This document shows positions 1 to 9,169 of a DNA stretch of 64,000 bases, one piece after another (positions within the stretch are counted from its first letter, which is position 1; each line of letters begins with the position of its first letter). The translations under genes were made by a program, and so were the position numbers. The notes under the pieces are model-generated. The model was not told where the DNA came from. It made no database searches and saw only the letters and a list, made by a program, of their open reading frames with translations. The stretch spans positions 2,542,001 through 2,606,000 of the forward strand of contig NZ_CP137134.1 in assembly GCF_033095785.1 (NCBI RefSeq). The letters run 5' to 3'. The DNA comes from Nitrosospira sp. Is2. Its GTDB lineage: Bacteria; Pseudomonadota; Gammaproteobacteria; Burkholderiales; Nitrosomonadaceae.

Positions 1-603
1 CAGCGGAATTGCCTGATTTATCTTGGACGTCAGAATGGCCCCATCCCTCAGCAGGAAAAACAGCAGGTAAAGCATGATCCCGAAACTGACGATAAACTCA
101 AACATGTTTTGGCCTATATTCAGGGCTTCAGCTGCGATGAGCTGACTTCCCTGCAAGGCACCGGTTGAAAGTGCATCCTTAATGCCGGAAATGTCCGAAA
201 GCCCAAAACGGTCCAGCAAGTTGACGATCCATGGCGGTAACGCGTTCATGATTTGCTGGAAGTACGTCCCGAAATTCAATTCGCCGGACCGGATTCTCTC
301 GTACACAGTCAGGCCCTCCTGCAGCAGTGAGCCCGCGAGTACAATGAACGGGAGAATTACGATGATTAGGCAAAAGAGTAGGGTAGCGAGCGCCGCCAGG
401 TTCCGGCGCTGGTCCATGATGCCCAGTAACCGGCGGTGAAAAGGAGCAAATATGATGGCTAGAACGGAAGCCCAGAACACCGTGCCATAGAAGGGCAACA
501 AGATCCACACAAACGCCACCGAAACGACGATCAATAGCAACAGGAAGGTTTTTTGTTGAAGCTCCGGGGAATTCATGTCGTCCAGGGTTCCAGTGGGAGG
601 CAT
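1..603 (-). CDS. AI-2E family transporter (PerM/UPF0118), C-terminus cut off by window edge
   Basis: Reading the minus strand from the ATG at 603 (alternative ATG at 576) gives an open frame to the window edge, so about 200 N-terminal residues are present. An early hydrophobic pair of membrane segments (a leucine/valine-rich stretch, then a segment containing FWASVLAIIFAPFHRR) is followed by another hydrophobic block (LATLLFCLIIVILPFIVL) and later by FEFIVSFGIMLYLLFFLLRDG. This spacing and the LYLLFFLLRDG segment fit AI-2E/PerM permeases of the inner membrane. The family is known for export of small molecules or Na+/H+ exchange; the substrate here is unknown. Neither candidate start has a strong ribosome binding site. 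The neighbouring gene at 823-1233 is on the same strand. Confidence 0.72.
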   Translation of the reverse strand, partial: MPPTGTLDDMNSPELQQKTFLLLLIVVSVAFVWILLPFYGTVFWASVLAIIFAPFHRRLLGIMDQRRNLAALATLLFCLIIVILPFIVLAGSLLQEGLTVYERIRSGELNFGTYFQQIMNALPPWIVNLLDRFGLSDISGIKDALSTGALQGSQLIAAEALNIGQNMFEFIVSFGIMLYLLFFLLRDGAILTSKINQAIPL

Positions 604-822
604 TCAGGAGGGTGTAGCTCAATCCTACCTTAACCCGGCCCGAAGTGGGAGAGCAGGATGTTCAGAAAAACGGCAACGGATGACTGGCGCGTGGGGCTGG
701 AACTACTCGTACCGCAGGTGGAACCAGGAGGGATCAAAGAGGGGAACCGCCGGAGCGACATTAATAGCTGCTAAAGTATACGACCGCAAGGACTCCCGGC
801 AAAGCGCTTGTAGGACGCCAAA

Positions 823-1233
823 TCAGCGCGTCCCTCGCAATCCCTTCACTCCGGCTTGCGCGATCCGTGCATCCTCATCGGATCTTACGCCACTTACGCC
901 TACCGCACCAATGAATTGCCCTTCCACCACAACAGGTAATCCGCCCTCGATTGGCAGCGTTCCGGGAAGGCAGAGATAGCGCAACCGTCCTTCGCCAACA
1001 TGCTCGTCCCATACCTTTGTCGGGCGGCGGAAGGCGATAGCGGCACGTGCCTTCTGGATCGCCACTTCAATGCTGCCGAACTGAGTGTTGTCGCGCCGCA
1101 AAAGATGTATGAGGTGACCGCCATCGTCAACGATCGCGATCACAACCGCCCAGTTATTGCGACTGGCTTCTTCTTCCGCCGCAGCGGCAATATTTTTGGC
1201 GTCCTGGAGTGTGAGCGAATAAGCGTTATTCAT
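823..1233 (-). CDS. GlcG/HbpS-like heme-degrading domain protein (DUF336)
   Basis: 136-residue protein. It has the family opening (SLTLQDAKNIAAAAEEEA), the core strand with AIVDDGGHLI, and the late glycine-rich segment GGLPVVVEGQFIGAVGVSG, all typical of the GlcG/HbpS fold. Members bind heme or are accessory proteins of glycolate or other oxidation pathways; which applies here cannot be told from sequence. It has no signal peptide and is probably cytoplasmic. It lies downstream of hppA on the same strand, but a hairpin terminator separates them, so it is probably its own transcription unit. Confidence 0.8.
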   Translation of the reverse strand: MNNAYSLTLQDAKNIAAAAEEEASRNNWAVVIAIVDDGGHLIHLLRRDNTQFGSIEVAIQKARAAIAFRRPTKVWDEHVGEGRLRYLCLPGTLPIEGGLPVVVEGQFIGAVGVSGVRSDEDARIAQAGVKGLRGTR

Positions 1234-1282
1234 GACGTCTACGGGAAAGCTGGTTACGATATTAAATGCACAAACTCATTTT

Positions 1283-1316
1283 CTAAAACAAAGCACGCCG
1301 GTATCCCAGCGTGCTT
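1283..1316 (-). terminator. Rho-independent terminator after hppA
   Basis: The inverted repeat AAGCACGC (1291-1298) / GCGTGCTT (1309-1316) has a 10-nt loop. Read on the minus strand it is followed by a T-rich stretch (TGTTTTAG). It sits 16 bp past the hppA stop codon and before the GlcG-like gene. Confidence 0.65.
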
Positions 1317-1331
1317 CGATACAGGCAGGAT

Positions 1332-3365
1332 TTATATCAACGGTACGATTAGCAGGGCAACGATATTCATGATCTTGATAAGCGGATTGATCGCTGGGCC
1401 GGCAGTGTCCTTGTAAGGATCGCCAACGGTGTCGCCGGTTACTGCAGCTTTATGCGCCTCCGAGCCCTTGCCGCCGAAATGACCATCCTCAATATACTTT
1501 TTAGCGTTGTCCCACGCGCCGCCTCCCGCGGTCATGGAAATGGCCACGAAAATGCCGGTAATAATGGCACCGATCAGGACACCGCCCAATGCTACGGGGC
1601 CGAGAATGAGGCCAACGAGCACTGGCACGGCTACGGGCAGCAACGAGGGAACAACCATTTCCTTGATAGCCGCCTTCGTTACCATATCCACTGCTCTGGA
1701 ATAGTCCGGCTTGGCGGTGCCTTCCATGATACCCGGGATCTCCCTGAACTGGCGGCGCACTTCCACAACCACCGAACCCGCGGCGCGGCCGACCGCTTCC
1801 ATCGCCATGGCGCCGAATAGATAGGGCACCATGCCGCCGAGAAACAGGCCGATGATTACCATGTGATCAGATAAATCAAAGTTCACGATCTTGCCGCCGC
1901 TGGAAAGCGCGTGCGTGTAATCCGCAAACAGGACCAGCGCAGCCAAGCCGGCCGAGCCGATGGCATAACCTTTTGTCACTGCTTTGGTGGTGTTTCCGAC
2001 CGCGTCCAGCGGATCGGTAATAGCGCGCACCTCAGGCGGCAAGCCCGACATTTCGGCGATACCCCCGGCGTTGTCCGTGATCGGGCCATATGCATCAAGC
2101 GCTACGATGATCCCGGCCATTGACAGCATCGAAGTCGCGGCAATAGCAATGCCGTACAAGCCCGCCAGTTCGAACGTGCACCAGATCGAGAGGCAGACAA
2201 CGATCACGGGCGCAGCAGTGGATTTCATGGAAACGCCAAGTCCTGCGATTACGTTGGTGCCGTGACCGGTACTCGATGCTTCGGCGATGTGCTGTACCGG
2301 CTTATATTCGGTAGAGGTGTAGTATTCCGTAATCCATACCATGGCGGCGGTCAGCACCAGACCGACCAAACCGGCGAGGTACAGATTCATCGATGTCACC
2401 AGTTTGCCTTCAATCATTACACCGTCGCCCAGCATAATGGTAGTGATGGGATAGAAGGAAATCGCAGCCAGTCCCCCGGCAACCGCCAAGCCGCGATAAA
2501 GGGCATTCATGATCTTGCCGCCATCGCGCGCCTTTACGAAGTAGCAACCGATAATTGAGGCAATAATGGATATCCCGCCGAGTACCAGCGGATAGAGCAC
2601 GGCATCAGGACCCGCATCGGTGATGAGCAAGCCGCCGAGTAACATCGTGGCAATGATGGTTACCGCGTAAGTTTCAAACAGGTCAGCAGCCATGCCGGCA
2701 CAATCGCCGACGTTATCGCCCACGTTGTCCGCGATGACTGCCGGGTTCCGGGGATCATCTTCGGGAATGCCCGCTTCGACTTTCCCCACCAGGTCGGCAC
2801 CGACATCCGCGCCCTTGGTGAATATGCCGCCGCCGAGCCGGGCAAATATGGAAATTAGCGAGCTGCCAAAGGCTACGCCGACCAGAGCGTGCGTCGCTTC
2901 GGATTCCGAGGCCCCCATGCCGGTAAGAACAGCAAAGTAACCGGCAACACCCAACAGGCCCAGTCCCACCACCAGCATGCCCGTGATCGCGCCGCCTTTG
3001 AAGGCCACATCCAGCGCCGCGTTAAGGCCATGTCTCGCAGCTTCCGCCGTACGAACGTTAGCGCGCACCGATACGTTCATGCCAATATAACCGGTGAGGC
3101 CCGAGAGAAATGCGCCAAGAGCGAAACCGACAGCGGTTTGCCAGCCTAAAGCCATGAAGATGGCTACCAGCAGGATGACTCCGACGATGCTGATCGTGGT
3201 GTATTGACGATTCAGATATGCTGAAGCGCCTTGCTGAATTGCAGCGGCAATCTCGCGCATGCGCTCGTTGCCCGTGGGCAAAGCCACAATCCATTTTATC
3301 GAAAGTGCTCCGTAGAGGAGCGCCGCCATTGCGCAGCCAATTGCGACGATTAGACCAGTAGCCAT
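1332..3365 (-). CDS. hppA: K+-insensitive proton-translocating pyrophosphatase
   Basis: 677-residue polytopic inner-membrane protein that couples pyrophosphate hydrolysis to H+ translocation. The substrate-binding loop is clear: GADVGADLVGKVE at about 186-197 and DNVGDNVGD at 213-221, with the acidic EDDPRNP between them. The GNTTKA motif at 457-462 carries Lys461, where K+-dependent enzymes have alanine, so this should be the K+-independent H+ pump. Length matches the family. It lies 120 bp downstream of the PPi-dependent phosphofructokinase gene on the same strand, so the two probably share a transcript and a pyrophosphate pool. A terminator follows the stop codon. Confidence 0.95.
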   Translation of the reverse strand: MATGLIVAIGCAMAALLYGALSIKWIVALPTGNERMREIAAAIQQGASAYLNRQYTTISIVGVILLVAIFMALGWQTAVGFALGAFLSGLTGYIGMNVSVRANVRTAEAARHGLNAALDVAFKGGAITGMLVVGLGLLGVAGYFAVLTGMGASESEATHALVGVAFGSSLISIFARLGGGIFTKGADVGADLVGKVEAGIPEDDPRNPAVIADNVGDNVGDCAGMAADLFETYAVTIIATMLLGGLLITDAGPDAVLYPLVLGGISIIASIIGCYFVKARDGGKIMNALYRGLAVAGGLAAISFYPITTIMLGDGVMIEGKLVTSMNLYLAGLVGLVLTAAMVWITEYYTSTEYKPVQHIAEASSTGHGTNVIAGLGVSMKSTAAPVIVVCLSIWCTFELAGLYGIAIAATSMLSMAGIIVALDAYGPITDNAGGIAEMSGLPPEVRAITDPLDAVGNTTKAVTKGYAIGSAGLAALVLFADYTHALSSGGKIVNFDLSDHMVIIGLFLGGMVPYLFGAMAMEAVGRAAGSVVVEVRRQFREIPGIMEGTAKPDYSRAVDMVTKAAIKEMVVPSLLPVAVPVLVGLILGPVALGGVLIGAIITGIFVAISMTAGGGAWDNAKKYIEDGHFGGKGSEAHKAAVTGDTVGDPYKDTAGPAINPLIKIMNIVALLIVPLI

Positions 3366-3485
3366 TTAGATCTCCAGGTAAAGCCGGATTCATCCGATAA
3401 CACAGAAATAGTTTCGAATATACATTGGTGAACCCGGACGCTAAATATGCAATACGACATCGGGATGTGTGCAGTTCAAAGGAAC

Positions 3486-4745
3486 TTAGATGGTGAAGTC
3501 GTTCAGTTTTTTTGCAACCGCCACATTTTTCAACCGTACGTAGGTCGGTAGACCATCCTTATAAGGAGGATAGTCCTCGCCCTTGATGAGGGGCGCGAGA
3601 TACTCCCGACATTTATCGGTTATCCCAAATCCATCCTTGGTGATGAAATTTTTGGGCATCATTTTTTCCACGTTTGCCACTTTGGAAAGCTGCGCCATGC
3701 CGACTTTCCATTTATAGGGCTTATCGGAAAGGCGCTCTATCGTGGGCATCACGGAATTATGCCCTTTAACGGCAAACTCAACCGCGGCCTTGCCCATTGC
3801 GTAAGCCTGTTCAACGTCGGTTTTCGAAGCGATATGACGCGCTGCGCGTTGAAGATAGTCGGCAACTCCCCAATGGTATTTAAGGCCCAGGCCCTCCCTG
3901 ACGATATTTGCGACAACGGGAGCGACGCCGCCCAGCTGAGCGTGACCAAATGCGTCACGCACGCCCTGATCGGAGAGAAACTTGCCGTCTTCCCCTTTTA
4001 CGCCTTCCGATACCACCACCGAGCAATAGCCGAATTTCTGAACATTACTGTCCACTTTGGCGAGAAACTTCGCTTTATCAAAAGGAATCTCGGGAAAGAG
4101 GATGACAATCGGAATTTCACGGTCAGTGGTCGACGCGAGACCGCCCGCCGCCGCGATCCACCCCGCGTGGCGTCCCATCACTTCCAGAACGAATACTTTG
4201 GTGGAGGTTTTCGACATGCTGGCGACATCAAAGCTGGCTTCGAGCGTCGAGACTGCGATGTATTTTGCAACTGAGCCATATCCCGGACAGCAGTCGGTGA
4301 TAGGAAGGTCGTTATCAACCGTTTTCGGCACGTGAATGGCCTGGATGGGGTAACCCAGAGTGTCGGCGAGTTGCGATACCTTTAGGCAGGTGTCCGCGGA
4401 ATCGCCTCCGCCGTTGTAAAAGAAATAGCCGATGTTATGAGCCTTGAATACCTCGATCAGACGTTCGTATTCACGGCGGTTCTGTTCGAGACTTTTCAGT
4501 TTATAGCGGCACGAACCAAATGCGCCCGACGGAGTGTAGCGCAGCGCCCTGATGGCTGTAATGGAATCCTTGCCGGTATCAATCAGATCCTCCGTCAACG
4601 CGCCAATGATGCCGTTGCGGCCCGCATAAATTTTGCCGATCGTTCCCTTTTGCTGACGCGCCGTTTCAATCACACCCGCGGCTGACGCATTAATGACGGC
4701 GGTAACCCCGCCCGACTGAGCATAAAAAGCATTTTTTGCTGCCAT
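3486..4745 (-). CDS. pfp: Pyrophosphate--fructose 6-phosphate 1-phosphotransferase (PPi-dependent 6-phosphofructokinase)
   Basis: 419-residue phosphofructokinase. The phosphoryl-donor site reads GGGDS (112-116) rather than GGDGS, and the catalytic motif reads PKTVDND (140-146) rather than PGTIDND. Asp in the first and Lys in the second motif are the known marks of pyrophosphate-dependent enzymes. The MGRHAGW substrate segment follows near 195. The reaction is reversible, so in an autotroph it can serve as a fructose-bisphosphatase that conserves PPi. It is placed between adk and hppA on the minus strand, and its co-location with a PPi-driven proton pump supports a role in pyrophosphate economy. 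Donor specificity is inferred from motifs. Confidence 0.93.
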   Translation of the reverse strand: MAAKNAFYAQSGGVTAVINASAAGVIETARQQKGTIGKIYAGRNGIIGALTEDLIDTGKDSITAIRALRYTPSGAFGSCRYKLKSLEQNRREYERLIEVFKAHNIGYFFYNGGGDSADTCLKVSQLADTLGYPIQAIHVPKTVDNDLPITDCCPGYGSVAKYIAVSTLEASFDVASMSKTSTKVFVLEVMGRHAGWIAAAGGLASTTDREIPIVILFPEIPFDKAKFLAKVDSNVQKFGYCSVVVSEGVKGEDGKFLSDQGVRDAFGHAQLGGVAPVVANIVREGLGLKYHWGVADYLQRAARHIASKTDVEQAYAMGKAAVEFAVKGHNSVMPTIERLSDKPYKWKVGMAQLSKVANVEKMMPKNFITKDGFGITDKCREYLAPLIKGEDYPPYKDGLPTYVRLKNVAVAKKLNDFTI

Positions 4746-4953
4746 GTGTCTCCCCTGATTTTTTTCAAATCTTATGTCACGTCATCCGCGGTGCAGTTGG
4801 CGCCGGTGATGCATTAACGACCTGGCACTACAGTTTATGGCGCCATAGTACGCCCGGCAGTTGACAATTCCTGCCCCTGCGGTATTGCTCTGTTCTCGGA
4901 TTAAAGCTGCGGCGATACCGTAACGCGAAAGCCGCCAGGGATCTTGACTGAAG

Positions 4954-5607
4954 TTATTTCAGCGACGCGAAAATGGCGTCCCGGATTTTTTCCACCGATC
5001 CAGCTCCCGCAATTTTTACATACCTGGGAGCTCCCCTTCCACCATAAGCTGACCATTTCGCGTAGTATTCTACCAATGGTTTAGTCTGGGCGTGATAGAT
5101 TTCGAGCCGTTTTTTCACGGTTTCCTCTTTATCATCATCGCGCTGTACCAGCGGTTCGCCGGTCACGTCATCCCTGTTATCGATTTTGGGCGGGTTGAAC
5201 ACGAGATGGTAAACGCGGCCCGAAGCCGGGTGCACGCGCCGGCCGGACAAACGTCGGATGATCTCTTCATCGGACACGTCAATTTCCACGACGAAGTTTA
5301 TTGGGACTCCGGCAGCCTTCATTGCATCCGCTTGAGGAATGGTGCGGGGAAAACCGTCAAACAGGAAGCCTTTATTGCAGTCCGGTTGCGAGATGCGCGC
5401 CTTGACCAGATTGATAATGATGTCGTCGGGAACGAGCCCTCCCGCATCCATGATTTTCTTTGCCATGATTCCCAACTCGGTGCCAGCCTGGACCGCCGAG
5501 CGCAGCATGTCGCCAGTGGAAATCTGTGGAATGCCGAACCGTTCTTTGATGTAATTGGCCTGCGTGCCCTTTCCCGCACCTGGGCCCCCTAACAATATAA
5601 TGATGAT
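4954..5607 (-). CDS. adk: Adenylate kinase, with a non-canonical start codon
   Basis: Interconverts ATP + AMP and 2 ADP in the cytoplasm. The P-loop GGPGAGKGTQ, the AMP-binding STGDMLR, the FDGFPRT motif, and a long LID domain (GRRVHPASGRVYH) are present, giving a long-form enzyme of about 217 residues. The frame has no ATG or GTG upstream of the P-loop: after an in-frame TAA the codons run AAA GGG GGA ACA ATC ATC ATT ATA TTG TTA GGG. Alignment with MRIILLG of other Adk proteins puts the start at the first ATC (5605-5607), four bases after a GGGGG Shine-Dalgarno-like run. The TTG at 5593-5595 lies 16 bases after it and would remove the first beta-strand residues. The gene sits between valS and pfp. 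Confidence 0.93.
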   Translation of the reverse strand: MIIILLGGPGAGKGTQANYIKERFGIPQISTGDMLRSAVQAGTELGIMAKKIMDAGGLVPDDIIINLVKARISQPDCNKGFLFDGFPRTIPQADAMKAAGVPINFVVEIDVSDEEIIRRLSGRRVHPASGRVYHLVFNPPKIDNRDDVTGEPLVQRDDDKEETVKKRLEIYHAQTKPLVEYYAKWSAYGGRGAPRYVKIAGAGSVEKIRDAIFASLK

Positions 5608-5721
5608 TGTTCCCCCTTTTTATCTAAACTCGATGGGCGCCGCGAAGGAGAGGATGTCACTCGAACTTTTGGGCGATGATTATAGCGCAGCCAGACCGAG
5701 CCTTGAACTTTTTACTCCAAC

Positions 5722-8502
5722 TCAGGATGCGAGTTTTTGCAACTGCTCTTTTAGTTTGTCCAACGTTGCGCCAAAATTGACAAGTCGGCATTTTTCCTGC
5801 TCGACTATTTTGCCCGGGGCGCGCTTGAGGAAATCGTCATTTGAAAGTTTGGTCTCCGCTTTAGCGATCTCTGCTTCGATTCGGGCAATTTCTTTGGTGA
5901 GCCGCCCGCGCTCGGCGGCAATGTCTACTTCAATTTTCAGCATCAGCCTGAATTCCCCCACAATCGCGACCGGGGCTTCAGCATGAGGCAATCCATCTCG
6001 CATAATCTCGACACTTGAAAGCTTGGCCAGCGCCATGAGATATGGAGAAAAATCCGCGAGTGTTTTCGCGTTTCCCGCCGCAAGCAGCGGAACCTTCGAT
6101 GCCGGCGATAAATTCATTTCCCCTCGCAGCGTGCGGCAGGCATTGACAATCTCCTTGAGCGAATGAATGCGGCTGGTTGTGCTTTCGCTGATTTTTGCAG
6201 GATCAGCGCGGGGGTATGGCTGCAGCATAATGCTGGCCCCTTCCGCCCCGGCGAGCGGCGCGACTTTCTGCCAAAGTTCTTCGGTAATGAAAGGGATAAT
6301 GGGATGGGCGAGCCGCAGGGCTGATTCCAGCACCCGGGTCAGAGTACGGCGAGTTGCGCGCTGTACCGCGTCGTCCCCGTTGCTTAACTGTACTTTCGCG
6401 AACTCTAGGTACCAGTCGCAGTACTCATCCCAGACAAATTCATAGATTTCACGCGCGGCCATGTCAAAGCGGTAGTCGTGTAAAGCCTGTTCTACAGCAC
6501 TTTCTGCGCCTTGCAGGCGGCTGATAATCCATCGGTCAGCATCGGAATAATCAAACGGCATCGAGTCGTTCAAACCAGTGTCGTTTCCCTGGCAGTTCAT
6601 CAGGACATAGCGGGTAGCATTCCACAGCTTGTTGCAGAAATTCCGATATCCTTCACAGCGCTGCATATCGAATTTTATGTCGCGGCCGTGTGAGGCGAGA
6701 CTGGCGAACGTAAATCGCAACGCATCGGCCCCGAAAGCGGGAATCCCAGCGGGAAAATGCTTGCGCGTCTGTCTTGCGATGGATTCCGCCTGCCTGGGAT
6801 TCATCAGGCCGCTAGTCCGTTTCGAGATCAATTCAGGCAGTTCGATCCCATCGATGAGGTCCAGGGGGTCCAGTACGTTCCCCTTTGATTTGCTCATCTT
6901 CTGCCCTTCCGCGTCGCGTATGAGCCCGGTGATATAGACTTCCCGGAATGGAATTTTGCCGGTGAAATGCACTGACATCATCACCATGCGCGCCACCCAG
7001 AAAAAGATAATATCGAAACCCGTAATCAAAACCGAGGTCGGCAGGAAGGTCTTGAGTTCCGGTGTTTCGTCCGGCCAGCCCAAGGTGGAAAACGGCCACA
7101 AGGCGGACGAGAACCAGGTATCGAGAACATCTTCGTCCTGTGTGAGGTCGCGCTCGCCCGCCAGTCGCTGTGCTTCCTCAAGGCTATGGGCGACAAAGAT
7201 ATTATTATCTTCATCATACCAGGCGGGAACGCGGTGACCCCACCACAATTGGCGCGAAATGCACCAGTCCTGTATATTTTCGAGCCATTGATTATAGACG
7301 TGACGCCAGTTGTCCGGCGTGAATCTTATATCGCCGTCCGCTACCACCTGAAGCCCGCGCTTGGCCAAGCCCTCCATGGCGACATACCATTGATCCGTGA
7401 GCATGGGCTCGATTACTGCGTGCGTACGGTCGCCTCTGGGCACCATCAGTTTGTGCGACTTGGTGTCCACCAGGAGTCCCTGTTCATTCAGTTCCGAGAT
7501 GATTTTTTTTCTGGCTTCGTAACGGTCCAGACCCTGATACTCGGTAGGACCAAACTCGTTTATCTTTCCGTCAAGTGTGAGAATACTGAGCGGGACGAGC
7601 TTGTGCCGCTGTCCTATCTGATAGTCATTGAAATCGTGTGCGGGAGTAATTTTGACGCATCCGGTACCAAACTGCGGATCGACATAGGCATCGGCAATTA
7701 TCTGAATACTCCGCTCGCATATGGGAAGGCGCACGTGCCGCCCGATCAGATGGCGGTACCGCTCATCGTCGGGATGCACGGCCACGGCGACGTCGCCGAG
7801 CATGGTTTCAGGCCGCGTGGTGGCGACAATGAGTCCCTGCGGAGCCGTGCCTTCCAAATTCCGCTCTTCTTCTTTTTCGAAGGGATAAAGAACGTGCCAG
7901 AGGAATCCTTCTTCCTCTACAGAGACGACCTCCAGGTCGGAAACAGCGGTTTGCAATACCGGGTCCCAGTTCACCAGCCGTTTGCCGCGGTATATAAGGC
8001 CTTCTCGATAAAGGCGCACGAAAACTTCCGTAACCGCACGGGATAATCCTGGATCCATGGTAAAACGTTCGCGCGACCAGTCGCACGAAGCGCCCATTCG
8101 TCTCATCTGGCGGCTTATGGTAGAGCCGGATTCTTCCTTCCATTGCCATACTCGCTCCACGAATACTTCACGGCCGAGATCCCGGCGGTCGATATTTTGC
8201 TGATCCAGTTGTCTCTCGACCACGATCTGGGTAGCGATTCCGGCATGGTCCGTGCCTGGCTGCCAGAGCGTATTATCGCCTCGCATGCGATGATAACGGG
8301 TGAGTGCGTCCATTAACGTGTGCTGAAAAGCGTGTCCCATATGCAGCGTGCCCGTGACGTTTGGCGGCGGCAGCATAATGCAGTAGGCAGGTGCTGTTGC
8401 AGTTGTGCCGTCAGGTGCGGGTCTGAAAAAACCGGACGATTCCCAGTACGAATACCATCGGCTTTCGATTGCGTGCGGGTTAAAGCTTTTTTCGAGTTCC
8501 AT
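5722..8502 (-). CDS. valS: Valyl-tRNA synthetase
   Basis: Class Ia aminoacyl-tRNA synthetase, 926 residues from the ATG at 8502, charging tRNA-Val in the cytoplasm. It carries the HIGH-type motif HMGH (54-57) after PPPNVTGTL, the editing-domain segments between about 180 and 350 (ATTRPETMLGD), KMSKS at 535-539, and a C-terminal coiled-coil arm rich in K/E/R. The start at 8502 matches the family N-terminus (MELEKSFNPHAIE). An upstream in-frame GTG at 8554-8556 has a better ribosome binding site (GAGG) and would add 18 residues, so the true start is open. It is transcribed with adk downstream, and pepA-holC-8712 gene lie upstream on the same strand. Confidence 0.96.
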   Translation of the reverse strand: MELEKSFNPHAIESRWYSYWESSGFFRPAPDGTTATAPAYCIMLPPPNVTGTLHMGHAFQHTLMDALTRYHRMRGDNTLWQPGTDHAGIATQIVVERQLDQQNIDRRDLGREVFVERVWQWKEESGSTISRQMRRMGASCDWSRERFTMDPGLSRAVTEVFVRLYREGLIYRGKRLVNWDPVLQTAVSDLEVVSVEEEGFLWHVLYPFEKEEERNLEGTAPQGLIVATTRPETMLGDVAVAVHPDDERYRHLIGRHVRLPICERSIQIIADAYVDPQFGTGCVKITPAHDFNDYQIGQRHKLVPLSILTLDGKINEFGPTEYQGLDRYEARKKIISELNEQGLLVDTKSHKLMVPRGDRTHAVIEPMLTDQWYVAMEGLAKRGLQVVADGDIRFTPDNWRHVYNQWLENIQDWCISRQLWWGHRVPAWYDEDNNIFVAHSLEEAQRLAGERDLTQDEDVLDTWFSSALWPFSTLGWPDETPELKTFLPTSVLITGFDIIFFWVARMVMMSVHFTGKIPFREVYITGLIRDAEGQKMSKSKGNVLDPLDLIDGIELPELISKRTSGLMNPRQAESIARQTRKHFPAGIPAFGADALRFTFASLASHGRDIKFDMQRCEGYRNFCNKLWNATRYVLMNCQGNDTGLNDSMPFDYSDADRWIISRLQGAESAVEQALHDYRFDMAAREIYEFVWDEYCDWYLEFAKVQLSNGDDAVQRATRRTLTRVLESALRLAHPIIPFITEELWQKVAPLAGAEGASIMLQPYPRADPAKISESTTSRIHSLKEIVNACRTLRGEMNLSPASKVPLLAAGNAKTLADFSPYLMALAKLSSVEIMRDGLPHAEAPVAIVGEFRLMLKIEVDIAAERGRLTKEIARIEAEIAKAETKLSNDDFLKRAPGKIVEQEKCRLVNFGATLDKLKEQLQKLAS

Positions 8503-8711
8503 GAACAGAAGCCGTGATGGCGGAAAATCGGCAATTATAACGGAAGGCGCAGACACAGCGGCGCCTCAAAAGAGGAAGAGCTTGTTCCGGAGTCACGCGC
8601 GGTCATGCCCTGTGGACGCCTCGCGGGGATGAGGGGCGCGCGGAAATAACCGACGTGACTATTTATTCGTTTTAAATAAAAGAATAAAGGAATGCGGGCT
8701 GAAGGTAGCGA

Positions 8712-9089
8712 TCAAAGACCGAATAATCGTGACTCCAGCGCTTGAACCAGGGCCGCGCGAGCGCCAGCCCCAAGATCCTCTCCCGTGTCTTTGAGCGCGG
8801 AGTCTACTATTTGGGCAATGAGAGACGTGATATCGCCGGGGGCTGAGAGCATTGAAGGCGGGAGGTACACCATTTCAGTGAGGGTCGGTATGGTGTCAGC
8901 CGCGGTGAGGGGTACCTGAGTTGGACTTCCACTCGCGATCGAGGTTGGCCGAAAATCCGCAGCAGCATTTGCATCAGCGCGAGCCGAAACAGACGGCTTG
9001 CCCTGATGGCGAAGTAACAAGGTATCCAGCTTACGCAATATTTCGTCATATTCGGCTTCTGACGATGTTTTGGCACGGGCGTTTGTCAT
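8712..9089 (-). CDS. Conserved hypothetical protein between holC and valS
   Basis: 125 residues, not recognised. The N-terminal third is helical and charged (EAEYDEILRKLDTLLLRHQ). A low-complexity Ala/Ser/Pro/Thr linker follows (about 30-70), then an ordered-looking C-terminal block (TLTEMVYLPP, then DITSLIAQIVDSALKD and ALVQALESRLFGL). There is no signal peptide or membrane segment. Its place between holC and valS, 80 bp behind holC, and the open frame with an ATG start support a real gene. A role with DNA polymerase III or translation would only be a guess from position. Confidence 0.65.
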   Translation of the reverse strand: MTNARAKTSSEAEYDEILRKLDTLLLRHQGKPSVSARADANAAADFRPTSIASGSPTQVPLTAADTIPTLTEMVYLPPSMLSAPGDITSLIAQIVDSALKDTGEDLGAGARAALVQALESRLFGL

Positions 9090-9169
9090 GATGGTCTCGG
9101 GATTTGGGTATAAGCGAGATGGGAAGGCGGACGGGTTTGCAAAGAAGAGCGGGTCATTTCCGATCTTTC

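Noticed and set aside
610..700. Text resembling a tRNA start (GTGTAGCTCAATCC) upstream of the AI-2E gene
   Set aside because: No acceptor stem, no anticodon or T arm can be formed around it.
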